Positions 46,002 to 55,839 of a DNA stretch of 64,000 nt are shown here, in pieces; position 1 is the stretch's first letter, and each line of letters begins with the position of its first letter. The notes below the pieces were generated by a model, which saw only the letters and a list, made by a program, of their open reading frames with translations, was not told the DNA's origin and did not search any database. A program made the position numbers and the translations under genes. Source of the DNA: Rubrobacter tropicus (GTDB lineage Bacteria > Actinomycetota > Rubrobacteria > Rubrobacterales > Rubrobacteraceae). The stretch spans positions 2,852,001 to 2,916,000 of the forward strand of contig NZ_CP045119.1 in NCBI RefSeq assembly GCF_011492945.1, given 5' to 3'.

Positions 46002-47359
46002 CTGCGGAACGTGGTGGAGACGGAGAAGGTGGAAGCGGGTGGGTTCGCCGGTTCCGGAGCACCGGAGATGGTGACGCCGAGCTCCAGCATCGCGGGGAAC
46101 GATCCCATCAACCGCTCGCCCAGCGCCATTGCCGCGGCCTCCAGGCTTCGGGCTTCGGTCTCGAGGAGTTCGTCCCGGATCATGTCCGCGACGTCCCCCA
46201 ATTCTACGCTGGTCGACCCGACCGCGAACTCCGGTGAGACCCGGTAAGAGTAGTCTGCATCGGCGCTTACGGTCAGCGGGCGCGGGAGGTTCAACTCCGC
46301 CCTGATCCCCTCCACCTTCCCCCGGAACAGCTTCCAGCCTGCTTCCTCCGTGCTCCGCCCGACTTGGTCTAGCGAATCGTACTCGACTCCGCTGCCAGCA
46401 AGCCTGCGCATGACCTCGCGGCGAACGACATCGGGGTCCACGTCCAGGTTCAGGAGCACGCGGGCGGCGACACCCTCGGACTCGCGCACCAACCCGAGCA
46501 GGACGTGCTCGGTGCTGACGTAGTCGTGGCCGAGCTGCGCGGCCTCCCTGAGCGCGATCCGCAAGACCTTGTTGACGCGGGGCGTGAAGGGCGCCTGGGC
46601 GCCTGTCATCTCTTCGCCGTAGCCGACGATGCTCTCGACCTGCTCGCGCGCCTCGTCCAGGTGTACCCCGAGCGCCTCCAGAACCTCGGCGGCTATGCCG
46701 TCTTCTTCGCGGATCAGGCCCAGCAGGATATGTTCGGTGCCTATGTAGTTGTGGTTGAAGTGACGGGCCTCGTCCTGCGCGAGCACCACGACCTTGCGGG
46801 CCCGCTCCGTGAACTTTTCGAACGATGCCCGGTCCTCTTCCCGCGGATAGCGGCCGAACGACCTCTGGAGCGCCCCCCGCGCCCAGCCTAGCGGGGATGG
46901 AGTCGCCCGTGACCGAAAGCGGGTCCCTCCGCCCATCCTGCGCAGAGTCTCTCCACGAATCTTTTCCGGCTCGATGCCGAGGTTGGAGAGCGCTGTCGTG
47001 GAGACACCCCCGCCTTCGGCCAGCAACCCGAGCAGGATATGCTCGGTGCCTATGTAGTTGTGCCCGAGACGAAGCGACTCTCCGAGAGAGAGTTCCAGAA
47101 CGTCCTTGGAGCCCTGCGTAAACGGCGCCTGGGAGCCGGTTTCCTCGTCACCGAACCCTACGATGTTCTCTACCTGCTCACGAACTCCATCGAGGGTGGC
47201 GCCACAGGCACGCAGAGCTTGGGCCGCCACGCCTTCCTCCTCGCGGATCAGACCCATCAGCAGATGTTCCGTGCCTATGTAATCGTGCCTGAGACGCGCG
47301 GCCTCGTCCTGGGCAAGCACGACCACCTTCCGGGCCCGTTCGGTGAACCGCTCGAACAT
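45998..47359 (-). CDS. four-repeat Clp_N protein fused to a degenerate FolB-like domain
   Basis: 453 residues. Residues 1-143 and 180-323 are each a double Clp_N domain. The second is close to the ClpC N domain at 39.5-42.0 kb ([28 protein letters not shown] shared). There is no AAA+ module. Residues 344-453 resemble dihydroneopterin aldolase: VEGIRAELN aligns with HGV..EEN, SVELGDVADMI with tVdYgeVa..v, RSLEAAAMALGERLMGSFP with lLE.lAeria..l...fp. The catalytic Tyr becomes Leu387 and the Lys becomes Ser432, while the pterin-anchoring Glu is kept (E407). The gene occupies the folB slot between folP and folK and overlaps folK by 4 bases. FolB activity is doubtful; a pterin-sensing Clp adaptor is a guess. 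Confidence 0.8.
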   Translation of the reverse strand: MFERFTERARKVVVLAQDEAARLRHDYIGTEHLLMGLIREEEGVAAQALRACGATLDGVREQVENIVGFGDEETGSQAPFTQGSKDVLELSLGESLRLGHNYIGTEHILLGLLAEGGGVSTTALSNLGIEPEKIRGETLRRMGGGTRFRSRATPSPLGWARGALQRSFGRYPREEDRASFEKFTERARKVVVLAQDEARHFNHNYIGTEHILLGLIREEDGIAAEVLEALGVHLDEAREQVESIVGYGEEMTGAQAPFTPRVNKVLRIALREAAQLGHDYVSTEHVLLGLVRESEGVAARVLLNLDVDPDVVRREVMRRLAGSGVEYDSLDQVGRSTEEAGWKLFRGKVEGIRAELNLPRPLTVSADADYSYRVSPEFAVGSTSVELGDVADMIRDELLETEARSLEAAAMALGERLMGSFPAMLELGVTISGAPEPANPPASTFSVSTTFRR

Positions 47360-47430
47360 CCTGGCTTATCCTCCTTCTCATCCCCGATGAGCGGGTCCAG
47401 TCTACCCCCTCAAAGGACGCTACGAAGGTT

Positions 47431-48288
47431 TCAAACCCTCCAGACGGCCTCCGCGACGGCGAGCGCCTCCCGGTTTGCCCTGACGTCGTGGACGCGAAAG
47501 AGGGTGGCGCCTCTCTCGTAGCCGAGAACGGTGGTCGCCACCGTGCCGAAGACCCGGTCCTTCGCCTCCTCTGTGCCCGTGATCCTGCCGAGGAACCTCT
47601 TGCGCGAAGCGCCCAAAAGAACGGGGAATCCGAGGCCAACTATGGCTTCGAGGTTACGGAGGAGCGCGAGGTTGTGCTCCAGGGTCTTTCCGAACCCTAT
47701 GCCGGGATCGAGTGCTACGTTCTCGGCGTCCACGCCGGCCGCGATGGCGTGGTCGGCCCGCCGCGCCAGGAAGTCTCGCACCTCGCGCACCACGTCGTCG
47801 TAGCGGGGTTCTTTTTGCATGGTCTTCGGTTCGCCGAGCATGTGCATCAGGATGAGGGGACAACCGGCGTCCGCGACGAGCGCGGCCATGCGCCGATCAC
47901 CCCGCAGCGCGGTCACGTCGTTGACGATTCGCGCCCCCGCTTCGAGGGCGGCTTCGGCGGTGGAAGCGCGGTAGGTGTCCACGGAGACGCCGGCATCGGG
48001 ATGGGCTTGGAGGATCGCCCGGATCACGGGGACTACCCTGCGAAGCTCTTCTTCTTCGGTAACGGGGTCTGAGCCGGGCCTGGTGGATTCGCCGCCGATG
48101 TCTATGGCGTCGGCGCCTTCTTCGAGCATGCCCGCGGCGTGGCGTGCGGCGGCCTCCGGGTCGAGGAAGTCGCCGCCGTCCGAAAAGGAGTCGGGGGTTA
48201 CGTTCAGGATGCCGAAAAGGGCGGGGCCGGGACCCTGCAGCGGGTTCCCGGCCCTCGCCCCTCGGCGCGTCGCCCGTTCGCGGGACAC
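47431..48288 (-). CDS. folP: dihydropteroate synthase
   Basis: Joins p-aminobenzoate to the pterin; target of sulfonamides. The 285 residues have FGILNVTPDSFSDGGDFLDPEAAARHAAGMLEEGADAIDIGGESTRPGSDPV, the VSVDTYRA loop, and LDPGIGFGKTLEHNLALL with GASRKRFLG. The TIM-barrel motifs are complete. The start may be one of several in the basic head (SRERATRRGARAG). It follows ftsH by one base. Confidence 0.95.
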   Translation of the reverse strand: MSRERATRRGARAGNPLQGPGPALFGILNVTPDSFSDGGDFLDPEAAARHAAGMLEEGADAIDIGGESTRPGSDPVTEEEELRRVVPVIRAILQAHPDAGVSVDTYRASTAEAALEAGARIVNDVTALRGDRRMAALVADAGCPLILMHMLGEPKTMQKEPRYDDVVREVRDFLARRADHAIAAGVDAENVALDPGIGFGKTLEHNLALLRNLEAIVGLGFPVLLGASRKRFLGRITGTEEAKDRVFGTVATTVLGYERGATLFRVHDVRANREALAVAEAVWRV

Positions 48289-48289
48289 G

Positions 48290-50200
<1,911 letters not shown>

Positions 50201-50239
50201 AACCTCTTTACCTTCCCTGAATGCGTTTAGGACAGGCGG

Positions 50240-50273
50240 ATTATACTACCTGCCGGCTTACAGGGACCCTGTA
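50240..50273 (-). promoter_or_regulatory. ftsH: ftsH promoter with overlapping palindrome
   Basis: A perfect TATAAT -10 (50240-50245, minus strand) lies about 40 bases before the ftsH start. The -35 zone (50263-50268) is GGTCCC, far from consensus, but is centred in the inverted repeat TACAGGGACCCTGTA (50259-50273). This suggests an operator or an activator site in place of a good -35. Confidence 0.55.
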
Positions 50274-50288
50274 CGTTCACAAAGGCAT

Positions 50289-50416
50289 CAGGTTTCAGGC
50301 CGCAGGCTTCAGGTTACAGGCTTTGGGCATCAGGGGTGCTTTTCGGGCCGGGGTTCGCGATCGAAGATCTGAGGCCTGACAGCCTCCGAAGGAGGCGACC
50401 CGAAGCCTGAAGCCTC
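50289..50416. repeat. 7-bp tandem repeat, CAGGNNN variant, inverted pair
   Basis: 50289-50337 has seven consecutive heptads: CAGGTTT, CAGGCCG, CAGGCTT, CAGGTTA, CAGGCTT, TGGGCAT, CAGGGGT. 50370-50416 carries the reverse orientation (GAGGCCTGACAG ... AAGCCTGAAGCCTC). The arrays fill the hpt-ftsH gap and differ from the CAGCTTT type at the fourth base. Confidence 0.75.
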
Positions 50417-50964
50417 TAGGACGCGAAGACTTCCTCTTTCAAGATACAGATATCCGGGAGGTTGCGGTAGGCGCCGGCGAAGTCGAGGCCGTAGCCGACC
50501 ACGAATTCGTCGGGGACCTCGAAGCCGAGGTACTTGACGTCGAGGTCGACCTTGCGGCGGGAAGGTTTGGTGAGCAGGGCGCAGATCTCTAAAGAGGCTG
50601 GTTTTCTGGCCTTAAGGGAACGCATGAGGTAAGAGAGGGTGAGGCCGGTGTCGATGATGTCTTCGACCACGAGGACGTGGCGGCCCGTCACGTCTTCTTC
50701 GAGGTCCTTGAGGATCCGGACCACGCCGCTGGAAGAGGTGCCGGAGCCGTAGGAGCTTATGTCCATGAAGTCGAGCTCGCACGGCAAATCGATGTTGCGC
50801 ATGAGGTCGCTCATGACCACGACGGCGCCGCGCAGGACGCCGACGAGCAGCGGCCTCTCGCCCTCGTAGTCCTCCGTGATCCGGGCGCCCAACTCGCGCA
50901 CTTTGGCCTGCACCTCGGAGGAGGGGATCAAGACTTCCTTCACGTCTGGCATCATGCTGGACAT
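50416..50964 (-). CDS. hpt: hypoxanthine phosphoribosyltransferase
   Basis: Purine salvage. The 182 residues from ATG 50964 (MSSMMPDVKEVLIPSSEV) include LVGVLRGAVVVMSDLMR, MDISSYGSG and the PRPP loop VLVVEDIIDTGLTLSYL, then the C-terminal DFVVGYGLDFAGAYRNLPDI-type block. It begins inside the last codons of tilS, the same order (tilS-hpt-ftsH) as in Bacillus. Confidence 0.94.
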   Translation of the reverse strand: MSSMMPDVKEVLIPSSEVQAKVRELGARITEDYEGERPLLVGVLRGAVVVMSDLMRNIDLPCELDFMDISSYGSGTSSSGVVRILKDLEEDVTGRHVLVVEDIIDTGLTLSYLMRSLKARKPASLEICALLTKPSRRKVDLDVKYLGFEVPDEFVVGYGLDFAGAYRNLPDICILKEEVFAS

Positions 50965-52301
50965 GTCCACGGGCTCTTCGCCACCTCCACTTTGAGTATC
51001 CGTCCTGTCTGCGTCTTTACACCGAACCCCTCGCCGAGCTCGCCGAAGGGGACCCAGGCCACCTCGCCCAGCCGGTCGACCACCACCGGCGTCCGGCGCC
51101 TCACGTCTTTGGGCACCTTCCTGTCCATCATCGCCCGCAGCACCTTCTTCGTCCCGCCGAGGCCCAACGGCCGGATCATATCCCCCTCCCGCACCGCCCG
51201 CACGCGGTAAGGCCCCAGGGAAGCGTCGAGGTAGGCCACCCCGGGCCGCGCGGCGTCCCCCGCGTCGAACCGGGCGACTTCTTCCGCATGGATCTCCCAC
51301 CCCCCCAACGAGGTCTCCCCCTCATCCAGCACCTGCTCTCCGGCCAGCGGTTCGGCCCGCAAGTAGAAGGAGATCTCACCGTCCCCGCGCGCGGCGGCGA
51401 CGACCCCGCCGGGCAGATCGAGCAAACGGGTACCGGAACCGGTCTCCCGGAGCGCGAGAACAGCCTCGACGTGCCGGAACTCGGGCGGCGGCGCGCCGGG
51501 AAGCACCTTCGAGTAGGCGGCGCGCACGGCGTGGCGCCTTAGGGCCGGCGGGAGCCCCTGAAGAGCCCCACGGGCCAGGACGGCCTCACCCCCCCTCTCC
51601 TCGACCGCGGCGGCGGCGAGCCCCTCCAGAGCCGCGAGGTCTTCGCGAACCGTGGAGGCGGCCCGGGCCAGGTTCCGGGCCGCGCCGGGATGCAGCTTCT
51701 CCAGGACGGGCAACACTTCCAGGCGGACGCGATTGCGGGCGTACTTGGCCGAAAGGTTCGTGGAATCCGTGCGGTAGGGCTGGTCGAGTTCGGCGAGGTA
51801 GCGGAGGACCTCCTGGCGCGTGCGTTCGATCAGGGGGCGCACTATGCCGCCGCGCACGGGAGGGATGCCGGCGAGGCCGCGCATCCCGGTCCCGCGCGCG
51901 AGGTTCAGGATGACGGTCTCGGCTACGTCGTCCGCGGTGTGCCCGGTCGCCACGACCCGCAGCCCGAACCGGGCCGCGACCTCCCGCGCGAGCCTGTACC
52001 TCTCGTCGCGCGCCCGCTCTTGCAGGTTGGACGTCCCCGAAAGGTCGATTTCGGCGATCTCACAGCGAACCCCGAGCCCGTCGCACAGCCGGCGCACGAA
52101 CCCGGCATCCCGCCCGGACTCCCCCCCGCGCAGCCCGTGATCGACGTGGAGCACCGCCGGCTCCCCGCCGAGGGCGACAACCGCCCTCAGAAGAGCAACG
52201 GAGTCCGGGCCGCCGGAGACGAGGACGAGCGGCCGTCCCAGGTCCATGCCGTGGCGCTCCGCCGTCAGCCGCACACCGCCCACGAAGTCGTCCGATGCCA
52301 T
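50952..52301 (-). CDS. tilS: tRNA(Ile)-lysidine synthetase
   Basis: Modifies C34 of tRNA-Ile2 (CAT) to lysidine. The 449 residues have the PP-loop LVLVSGGPDSVALLRAV, VLHVDHGLRGGESGRD and the GHTADDVAETVILNLARGTGMRGLAGI block, then the TilS C-terminal domain with REGDMIRPLGLGGTKKVLRAMMDRKVPKDVRRRTPVVVD. It overlaps hpt by 13 bases. Confidence 0.94.
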   Translation of the reverse strand: MASDDFVGGVRLTAERHGMDLGRPLVLVSGGPDSVALLRAVVALGGEPAVLHVDHGLRGGESGRDAGFVRRLCDGLGVRCEIAEIDLSGTSNLQERARDERYRLAREVAARFGLRVVATGHTADDVAETVILNLARGTGMRGLAGIPPVRGGIVRPLIERTRQEVLRYLAELDQPYRTDSTNLSAKYARNRVRLEVLPVLEKLHPGAARNLARAASTVREDLAALEGLAAAAVEERGGEAVLARGALQGLPPALRRHAVRAAYSKVLPGAPPPEFRHVEAVLALRETGSGTRLLDLPGGVVAAARGDGEISFYLRAEPLAGEQVLDEGETSLGGWEIHAEEVARFDAGDAARPGVAYLDASLGPYRVRAVREGDMIRPLGLGGTKKVLRAMMDRKVPKDVRRRTPVVVDRLGEVAWVPFGELGEGFGVKTQTGRILKVEVAKSPWTCPA

Positions 52302-52324
52302 GGGTGCAGTTTATAGGAAGCTGT

Positions 52325-52491
52325 CAGCCGTCAGCTTTCGGCCGTCAGCCGGTCGTTTCGGGGCGATGGACCGCGCGGACTACGTTTCTCGTGGGGTTCC
52401 TGAAAAACGGAGCGCCGCCGGGGCGGTTTACCCCCGGCGGCGCTCCGTCAACGGAAAGCTAAAAGCTGACAGCTGATGGCTGACAGCGCGG
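52325..52491. repeat. inverted pair of 7-bp repeat arrays flanking a terminator
   Basis: 52325-52352: CAGCCGT, CAGCTTT, CGGCCGT, CAGCCGG. 52457-52491: AGCTAAA, AGCTGAC, AGCTGAT, GGCTGAC, AGCGCGG in the reverse sense. The terminator of the Gls24 gene sits between them. Confidence 0.78.
52403..52448 (-). terminator. rho-independent terminator after the Gls24-family gene
   Basis: A 16-17-bp near-perfect stem (ACGGAGCGCCGCCGGGG against CCCCCGGCGGCGCTCCGT, 52407-52448, loop CGGTTTA) is followed on the minus strand by TTTTT. Confidence 0.88.
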
Positions 52492-52507
52492 TTCGCGAAG
52501 CGAACCG

Positions 52508-52966
52508 CTAGGCGCGCTGCTCCTGACGCCGGGCCATCTCCTCGGTCTGCTCCTGCTCCCCGAGCCTCGGGCGTTCCTCGGGCACCTGCACGTCGTTGAC
52601 GACGATGTTCACCTCGGTCACGCGCAGGCCCACGAGGCTCTCGACCTTGTTGATGACGTTGCGGCGCGCGGCCTCCGTCAGTTGCGGGATCGACTGCCCG
52701 TACTCGATGGCCATGGTCAGGTCGATGGCCGCCTCTTCCTGGCCGACCTCCACGGAGACGCCCTTAGAGGCGTTGCCGCCGGGGGCGCTGCCGGTCACGC
52801 TCGACAGGAAGCTGCCGACGGCCGCGCTGGCCCCGCCGCCCATCTGTACCTTCTCGATCTCCTGCGCCGCGATACCCGCGATCTGGGCGACCACCGCGTC
52901 GCTTATGTTGGTAACGCCCTTGTCGGTCTTCAACGGGCTCGAACCCTGGCTGCTCGTCTCGGTCAT
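52508..52966 (-). CDS. Asp23/Gls24 family envelope stress response protein
   Basis: The 152 residues from ATG 52966 (AAAGGA 6 bases upstream) show the Asp23 core: GVTNISDAVVAQIAGIAAQEIEKVQMGG and KGVSVEVGQEEAAIDLTMAIEYGQSIPQLTEAARRNVINKVESLVGLRVTEVNIVVNDVQVPEE. In Staphylococcus, Asp23 is a cell-envelope protein and a standard sigma-B reporter. Here a sigma-B-like promoter lies upstream. The C terminus is Gln/Glu/Arg-rich. Confidence 0.9.
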   Translation of the reverse strand: MTETSSQGSSPLKTDKGVTNISDAVVAQIAGIAAQEIEKVQMGGGASAAVGSFLSSVTGSAPGGNASKGVSVEVGQEEAAIDLTMAIEYGQSIPQLTEAARRNVINKVESLVGLRVTEVNIVVNDVQVPEERPRLGEQEQTEEMARRQEQRA

Positions 52967-53022
52967 GCTCTGTCCTTTCCCACTCTCGTCCAAAAATCTT
53001 TGCACACGATTACCAGAACTGA

Positions 53023-53048
53023 CTACCCTACCCCCTGCCTTCTTAAAC
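53023..53048 (-). promoter_or_regulatory. sigma-B-like promoter of the Asp23/Gls24 gene
   Basis: On the minus strand GTTTAA (53043-53048) and GGGTAG (53023-53028) are 14 bases apart, close to the general-stress sigma-B consensus GTTTAA-N12-14-GGGTAT. The leader to the ATG would be about 50 bases. Confidence 0.6.
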
Positions 53049-53178
53049 TAGAAAAACGACCCGAGCCATCGACGCAAACGTCCCCGCCAATCCCGTCGAC
53101 GCCGACCACCCGTGGCGTCGGGCGAACGATCCCGCTAGATTGGACGGGAGAAGGTCCACACCACCGGAAGGGGAACGC

Positions 53179-54246
53179 ATGACCACTGAGGGCCTGATCG
53201 AAGGGGTACGTTCGACGACCGTGCGGACCTCGAGGTTGGCCACGCACCTCCTCCACAGCGGCCCGGAAGACGGCGTCCCCGTTCTCTTCGTCCACGGCAA
53301 CGCCTCGAGCGGGCGGTTCTTCGAGGAGACGCTGGCGGCGCTGCCCGGTTACAGAGGTCTCGCCCCCGACCTGCGCGGTTTCGGCGCCTCCGAGACGAAG
53401 CCGCTCGACGCCACCCGTGGGGTCGCCGACTTCTCGGACGACCTTTTCGCGCTCGTGGAGTCACTCGGCCTCGAACGTCCGGTCCACCTGGTCGGGTGGT
53501 CGGCGGGCGGGACGGTCGCGATGCAGTACGCGATCGACCGTCCCGAAGCTATCGCCTCGCTCGCCCTCGTCAACCCCATGAGCCCCTACGGTTTCGGCGG
53601 CACCAAAGACGCGGCCGGGACGCCCTGCTGGCCCGACTTCGCCGGGTCGGGCGGCGGCACCGCCAACCCCGAGTTCGTCGGCCGACTCGCCGCCAGGGAC
53701 CGGACCGAGACCGACCCTAACTCCCCGAGAAACGTCATGAACAACTTCTACTTCGCCCCACCCTTCAAAGCCCCGCCGGAGCGCGAGGAGATCCTGCTCT
53801 CCTCCGTCCTCTCCACGGCGACCGGCGACGACAACTACCCGGGCGACATGACGACCTCGGAGAACTGGCCCGGCGTGGCCCCCGGCGAGAGGGGCATGAA
53901 CAACGCCATCTCACCGAAGTACTGCGACGTCTCCGGCTTCGCCCGAATAGAACCGAAGCCGCCCGTGATCTGGGTCCGGGGTTCAGCGGACGCGATAGTC
54001 TCCGACGCCTCCCTTTTGGATTTCGGCACCCTGGGCAGGATGGAGGCCGTGCCGGGCTGGCCCGGCGAGGAGGCCTTCCCCCCTCAGCCGATGCTCTCCC
54101 AGACGCGGGCCGTGCTGGACGAGTACGCCGCGGCCGGCGGGTCCTACCGAGAAGAGGTCCTTGAGGGCTGCGGCCACACCCCGCACGTCGAGCGCCCGGA
54201 GGAGTTCCGCGAGTTCTTGATCGACTTTATCGACGGCGCGAGGTGA
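53179..54246 (+). CDS. alpha/beta hydrolase
   Basis: From ATG 53179, with GGAAGGGG just upstream, 355 residues. FVHGNASSGRFFEETLAALPGYRGLAPDLRGFGAS gives the oxyanion loop, and LVGWSAGGTVAMQYAIDRPEAIASLALVNPM the nucleophile elbow (G-W-S-A-G). The acid is probably in WVRGSADAIVSD and the histidine in GCGHTPHVERP. A longer cap region (about 135-240) has DNYPGDMTTSENWPGV. The substrate cannot be inferred. It is the last host gene before the integrated element. Confidence 0.85.
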   Translation: MTTEGLIEGVRSTTVRTSRLATHLLHSGPEDGVPVLFVHGNASSGRFFEETLAALPGYRGLAPDLRGFGASETKPLDATRGVADFSDDLFALVESLGLERPVHLVGWSAGGTVAMQYAIDRPEAIASLALVNPMSPYGFGGTKDAAGTPCWPDFAGSGGGTANPEFVGRLAARDRTETDPNSPRNVMNNFYFAPPFKAPPEREEILLSSVLSTATGDDNYPGDMTTSENWPGVAPGERGMNNAISPKYCDVSGFARIEPKPPVIWVRGSADAIVSDASLLDFGTLGRMEAVPGWPGEEAFPPQPMLSQTRAVLDEYAAAGGSYREEVLEGCGHTPHVERPEEFREFLIDFIDGAR

Positions 54247-54260
54247 TCCGGGGCGCGCAG

Positions 54261-54293
54261 AAAAAGAAGAGGCCCGGCGTTTGCCGGACCTCT
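54261..54293 (-). terminator. terminator of the left initiator tRNA copy
   Basis: AGAGG-CCCGGC and GCCGG-ACCTCT (54268-54293) form a hairpin right behind the tRNA 3' end, followed on the minus strand by TTCTTTTT. This marks the left tRNA copy as carrying the native 3' flank. It may also end the hydrolase transcript. Confidence 0.75.
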
Positions 54294-54374
<81 letters not shown>

Positions 54375-54412
54375 CAGCATAATCGCGGATGTGAGCAACC
54401 CGAGTTAGAGGG

Positions 54413-54435
54413 TTTGACGACACTCTCTGACGACA
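54413..54435. promoter_or_regulatory. left integrase arm-type sites
   Basis: Two TGACGACA direct repeats (54415-54422, 54428-54435; the first as TTTGACGACA) 13 bases apart, between attL and the integrase. The same octamer occurs three times by attR. TTGACG...TAAGCC with a 16-base spacer also overlaps here and may be the integrase promoter. Confidence 0.65.
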
Positions 54436-54477
54436 TAAGCCGCTGATACGGACCCCCGACACCGAAAGCGGGGGCAG

Positions 54478-55578
54478 ATGGGTAAGGGCATCAAGCGCCG
54501 TAAGGATGGGCGCTACGAGGCGAAATACAGCGTAGAGACGGACACCGGGACCAAACGCCGGAGCATCTACGGGAAGAGCCGCGAAGAGGTAGCGGTTAAG
54601 CTGGCGAAGGCGATTGAGGACGCGAAGGACCAAACGCCGAAGGTCAAGCCAACGGAACTCACCATCAAGGAATTCTTGGAAGGATTGCACGACCAGACGG
54701 TAAGGCACGCGGTCAAGCGTAGAACATACGAAAGCTACCGCTGCATCGTCGGTCGTCATATCGTGCCAGCTATCGGCAACGTCAAGCTACGCGAACTCAG
54801 CACTAGGAACGTGCAAGACTTCTACGGCGCATTGCTCAATAGAGGTCTATCCGCAAAGACGGTTACGAACGTACACACACTGTTGAGGCGTGCTTTGAAG
54901 CAAGCGATAGATTGGGAACTGATTACCCGTAACGCTTGCGAGGGTGTTAGCTTGCCGCGTCGGGAGTCGCCGGAAGTGAACCCGCTTAACCGTCAACAGG
55001 CTAAGGCTTTACTAGAAGCGTCCAAGTCGGATAGGCTCCACGCCCTCTACGTGTTGGCGATAAGTACCGGGATGCGTCAAGGGGAATTGCTAGGGCTTTA
55101 CTGGTCCGACATAGACCTAGATAACCGGATGGTTAGGGTTAGGCGTGCTTTGGTTACGGGGTACGGTCAAACCTACGAGTCCACCAAGACCAAGCGGAGC
55201 CGTAGAAGCATCGCCTTGACCACGATAGCAACCGAAGCCTTGATAGCTCACAAGGACCGTATGAGCGATGAGGGACACTCTGTAGAAGGCGATTCACCCG
55301 TATTCGTGAACAAGGTTGGTCGCCACCTTCACCCTAAGAACTTCATGGACAGGAGTTTCAAACCCAACCTGCGTAAAGCCCGCATACCCGACACCACTTT
55401 TCATGCCGCTACTCGTCATACGGCAGCTAGTCTCATGCTCACCAAAGGCGTGCATCCGAAGGTCGTACAAGAGATGCTAGGTCATGCCACAATCACCATA
55501 ACGCTAGACACTTACTCTCACCTGCTAGATGGTATGGGCGGAACCGGAGCTACGGCGATGGACGATGCTCTAAGTTAG
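54478..55578 (+). CDS. int: tyrosine recombinase / integrase
   Basis: Inserts and excises the element at the tRNA. The 366 residues have an N-terminal arm-binding part (about 1-55), a core-binding SAM-like domain (about 60-155) and the catalytic domain with R200 (STGMRQGELLGL), the basic strand (STKTKRSRRSI), R313 in FHAATRHTAAS, H336 (EMLGHATI) and Y346 (LDTYSHL). His309 and Arg313 are separated by three residues instead of the usual two. CCCCCG/CGGGGG pair across the ribosome site just before the ATG. It lies next to attL. Confidence 0.93.
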   Translation: MGKGIKRRKDGRYEAKYSVETDTGTKRRSIYGKSREEVAVKLAKAIEDAKDQTPKVKPTELTIKEFLEGLHDQTVRHAVKRRTYESYRCIVGRHIVPAIGNVKLRELSTRNVQDFYGALLNRGLSAKTVTNVHTLLRRALKQAIDWELITRNACEGVSLPRRESPEVNPLNRQQAKALLEASKSDRLHALYVLAISTGMRQGELLGLYWSDIDLDNRMVRVRRALVTGYGQTYESTKTKRSRRSIALTTIATEALIAHKDRMSDEGHSVEGDSPVFVNKVGRHLHPKNFMDRSFKPNLRKARIPDTTFHAATRHTAASLMLTKGVHPKVVQEMLGHATITITLDTYSHLLDGMGGTGATAMDDALS

Positions 55579-55729
55579 CCTCAGACGAGCCACAATGCCA
55601 CGTAAGCTATTGCGAGGGCTATCCGGTATGGATGGCCCTCTTTCTCTATCAGACACCACCACGACACAGATTTAACGCTGAATCGGCGTATATTCTCCGA
55701 TGTTACTAGCTCGAACAAGAAGAATTGTA

Positions 55730-55758
55730 TTGACTTCGGCATTGTCCATCTGTATACT
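55730..55758 (+). promoter_or_regulatory. sigma-70-type promoter of the element's main operon
   Basis: TTGACT (55730-55735), 17-base spacer, TATACT (55753-55758). It points toward the HTH genes at 55957 and 56196, with a leader of about 190 bases that contains the GTTACA repeats. Confidence 0.75.
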
Positions 55759-55839
55759 GATTATGTAAGGTATTGCACTTCCAGACCATCGGCACGCGGA
55801 TTAGTACGTCTGATGCTCGGTTTATCAATAATCGCAATC

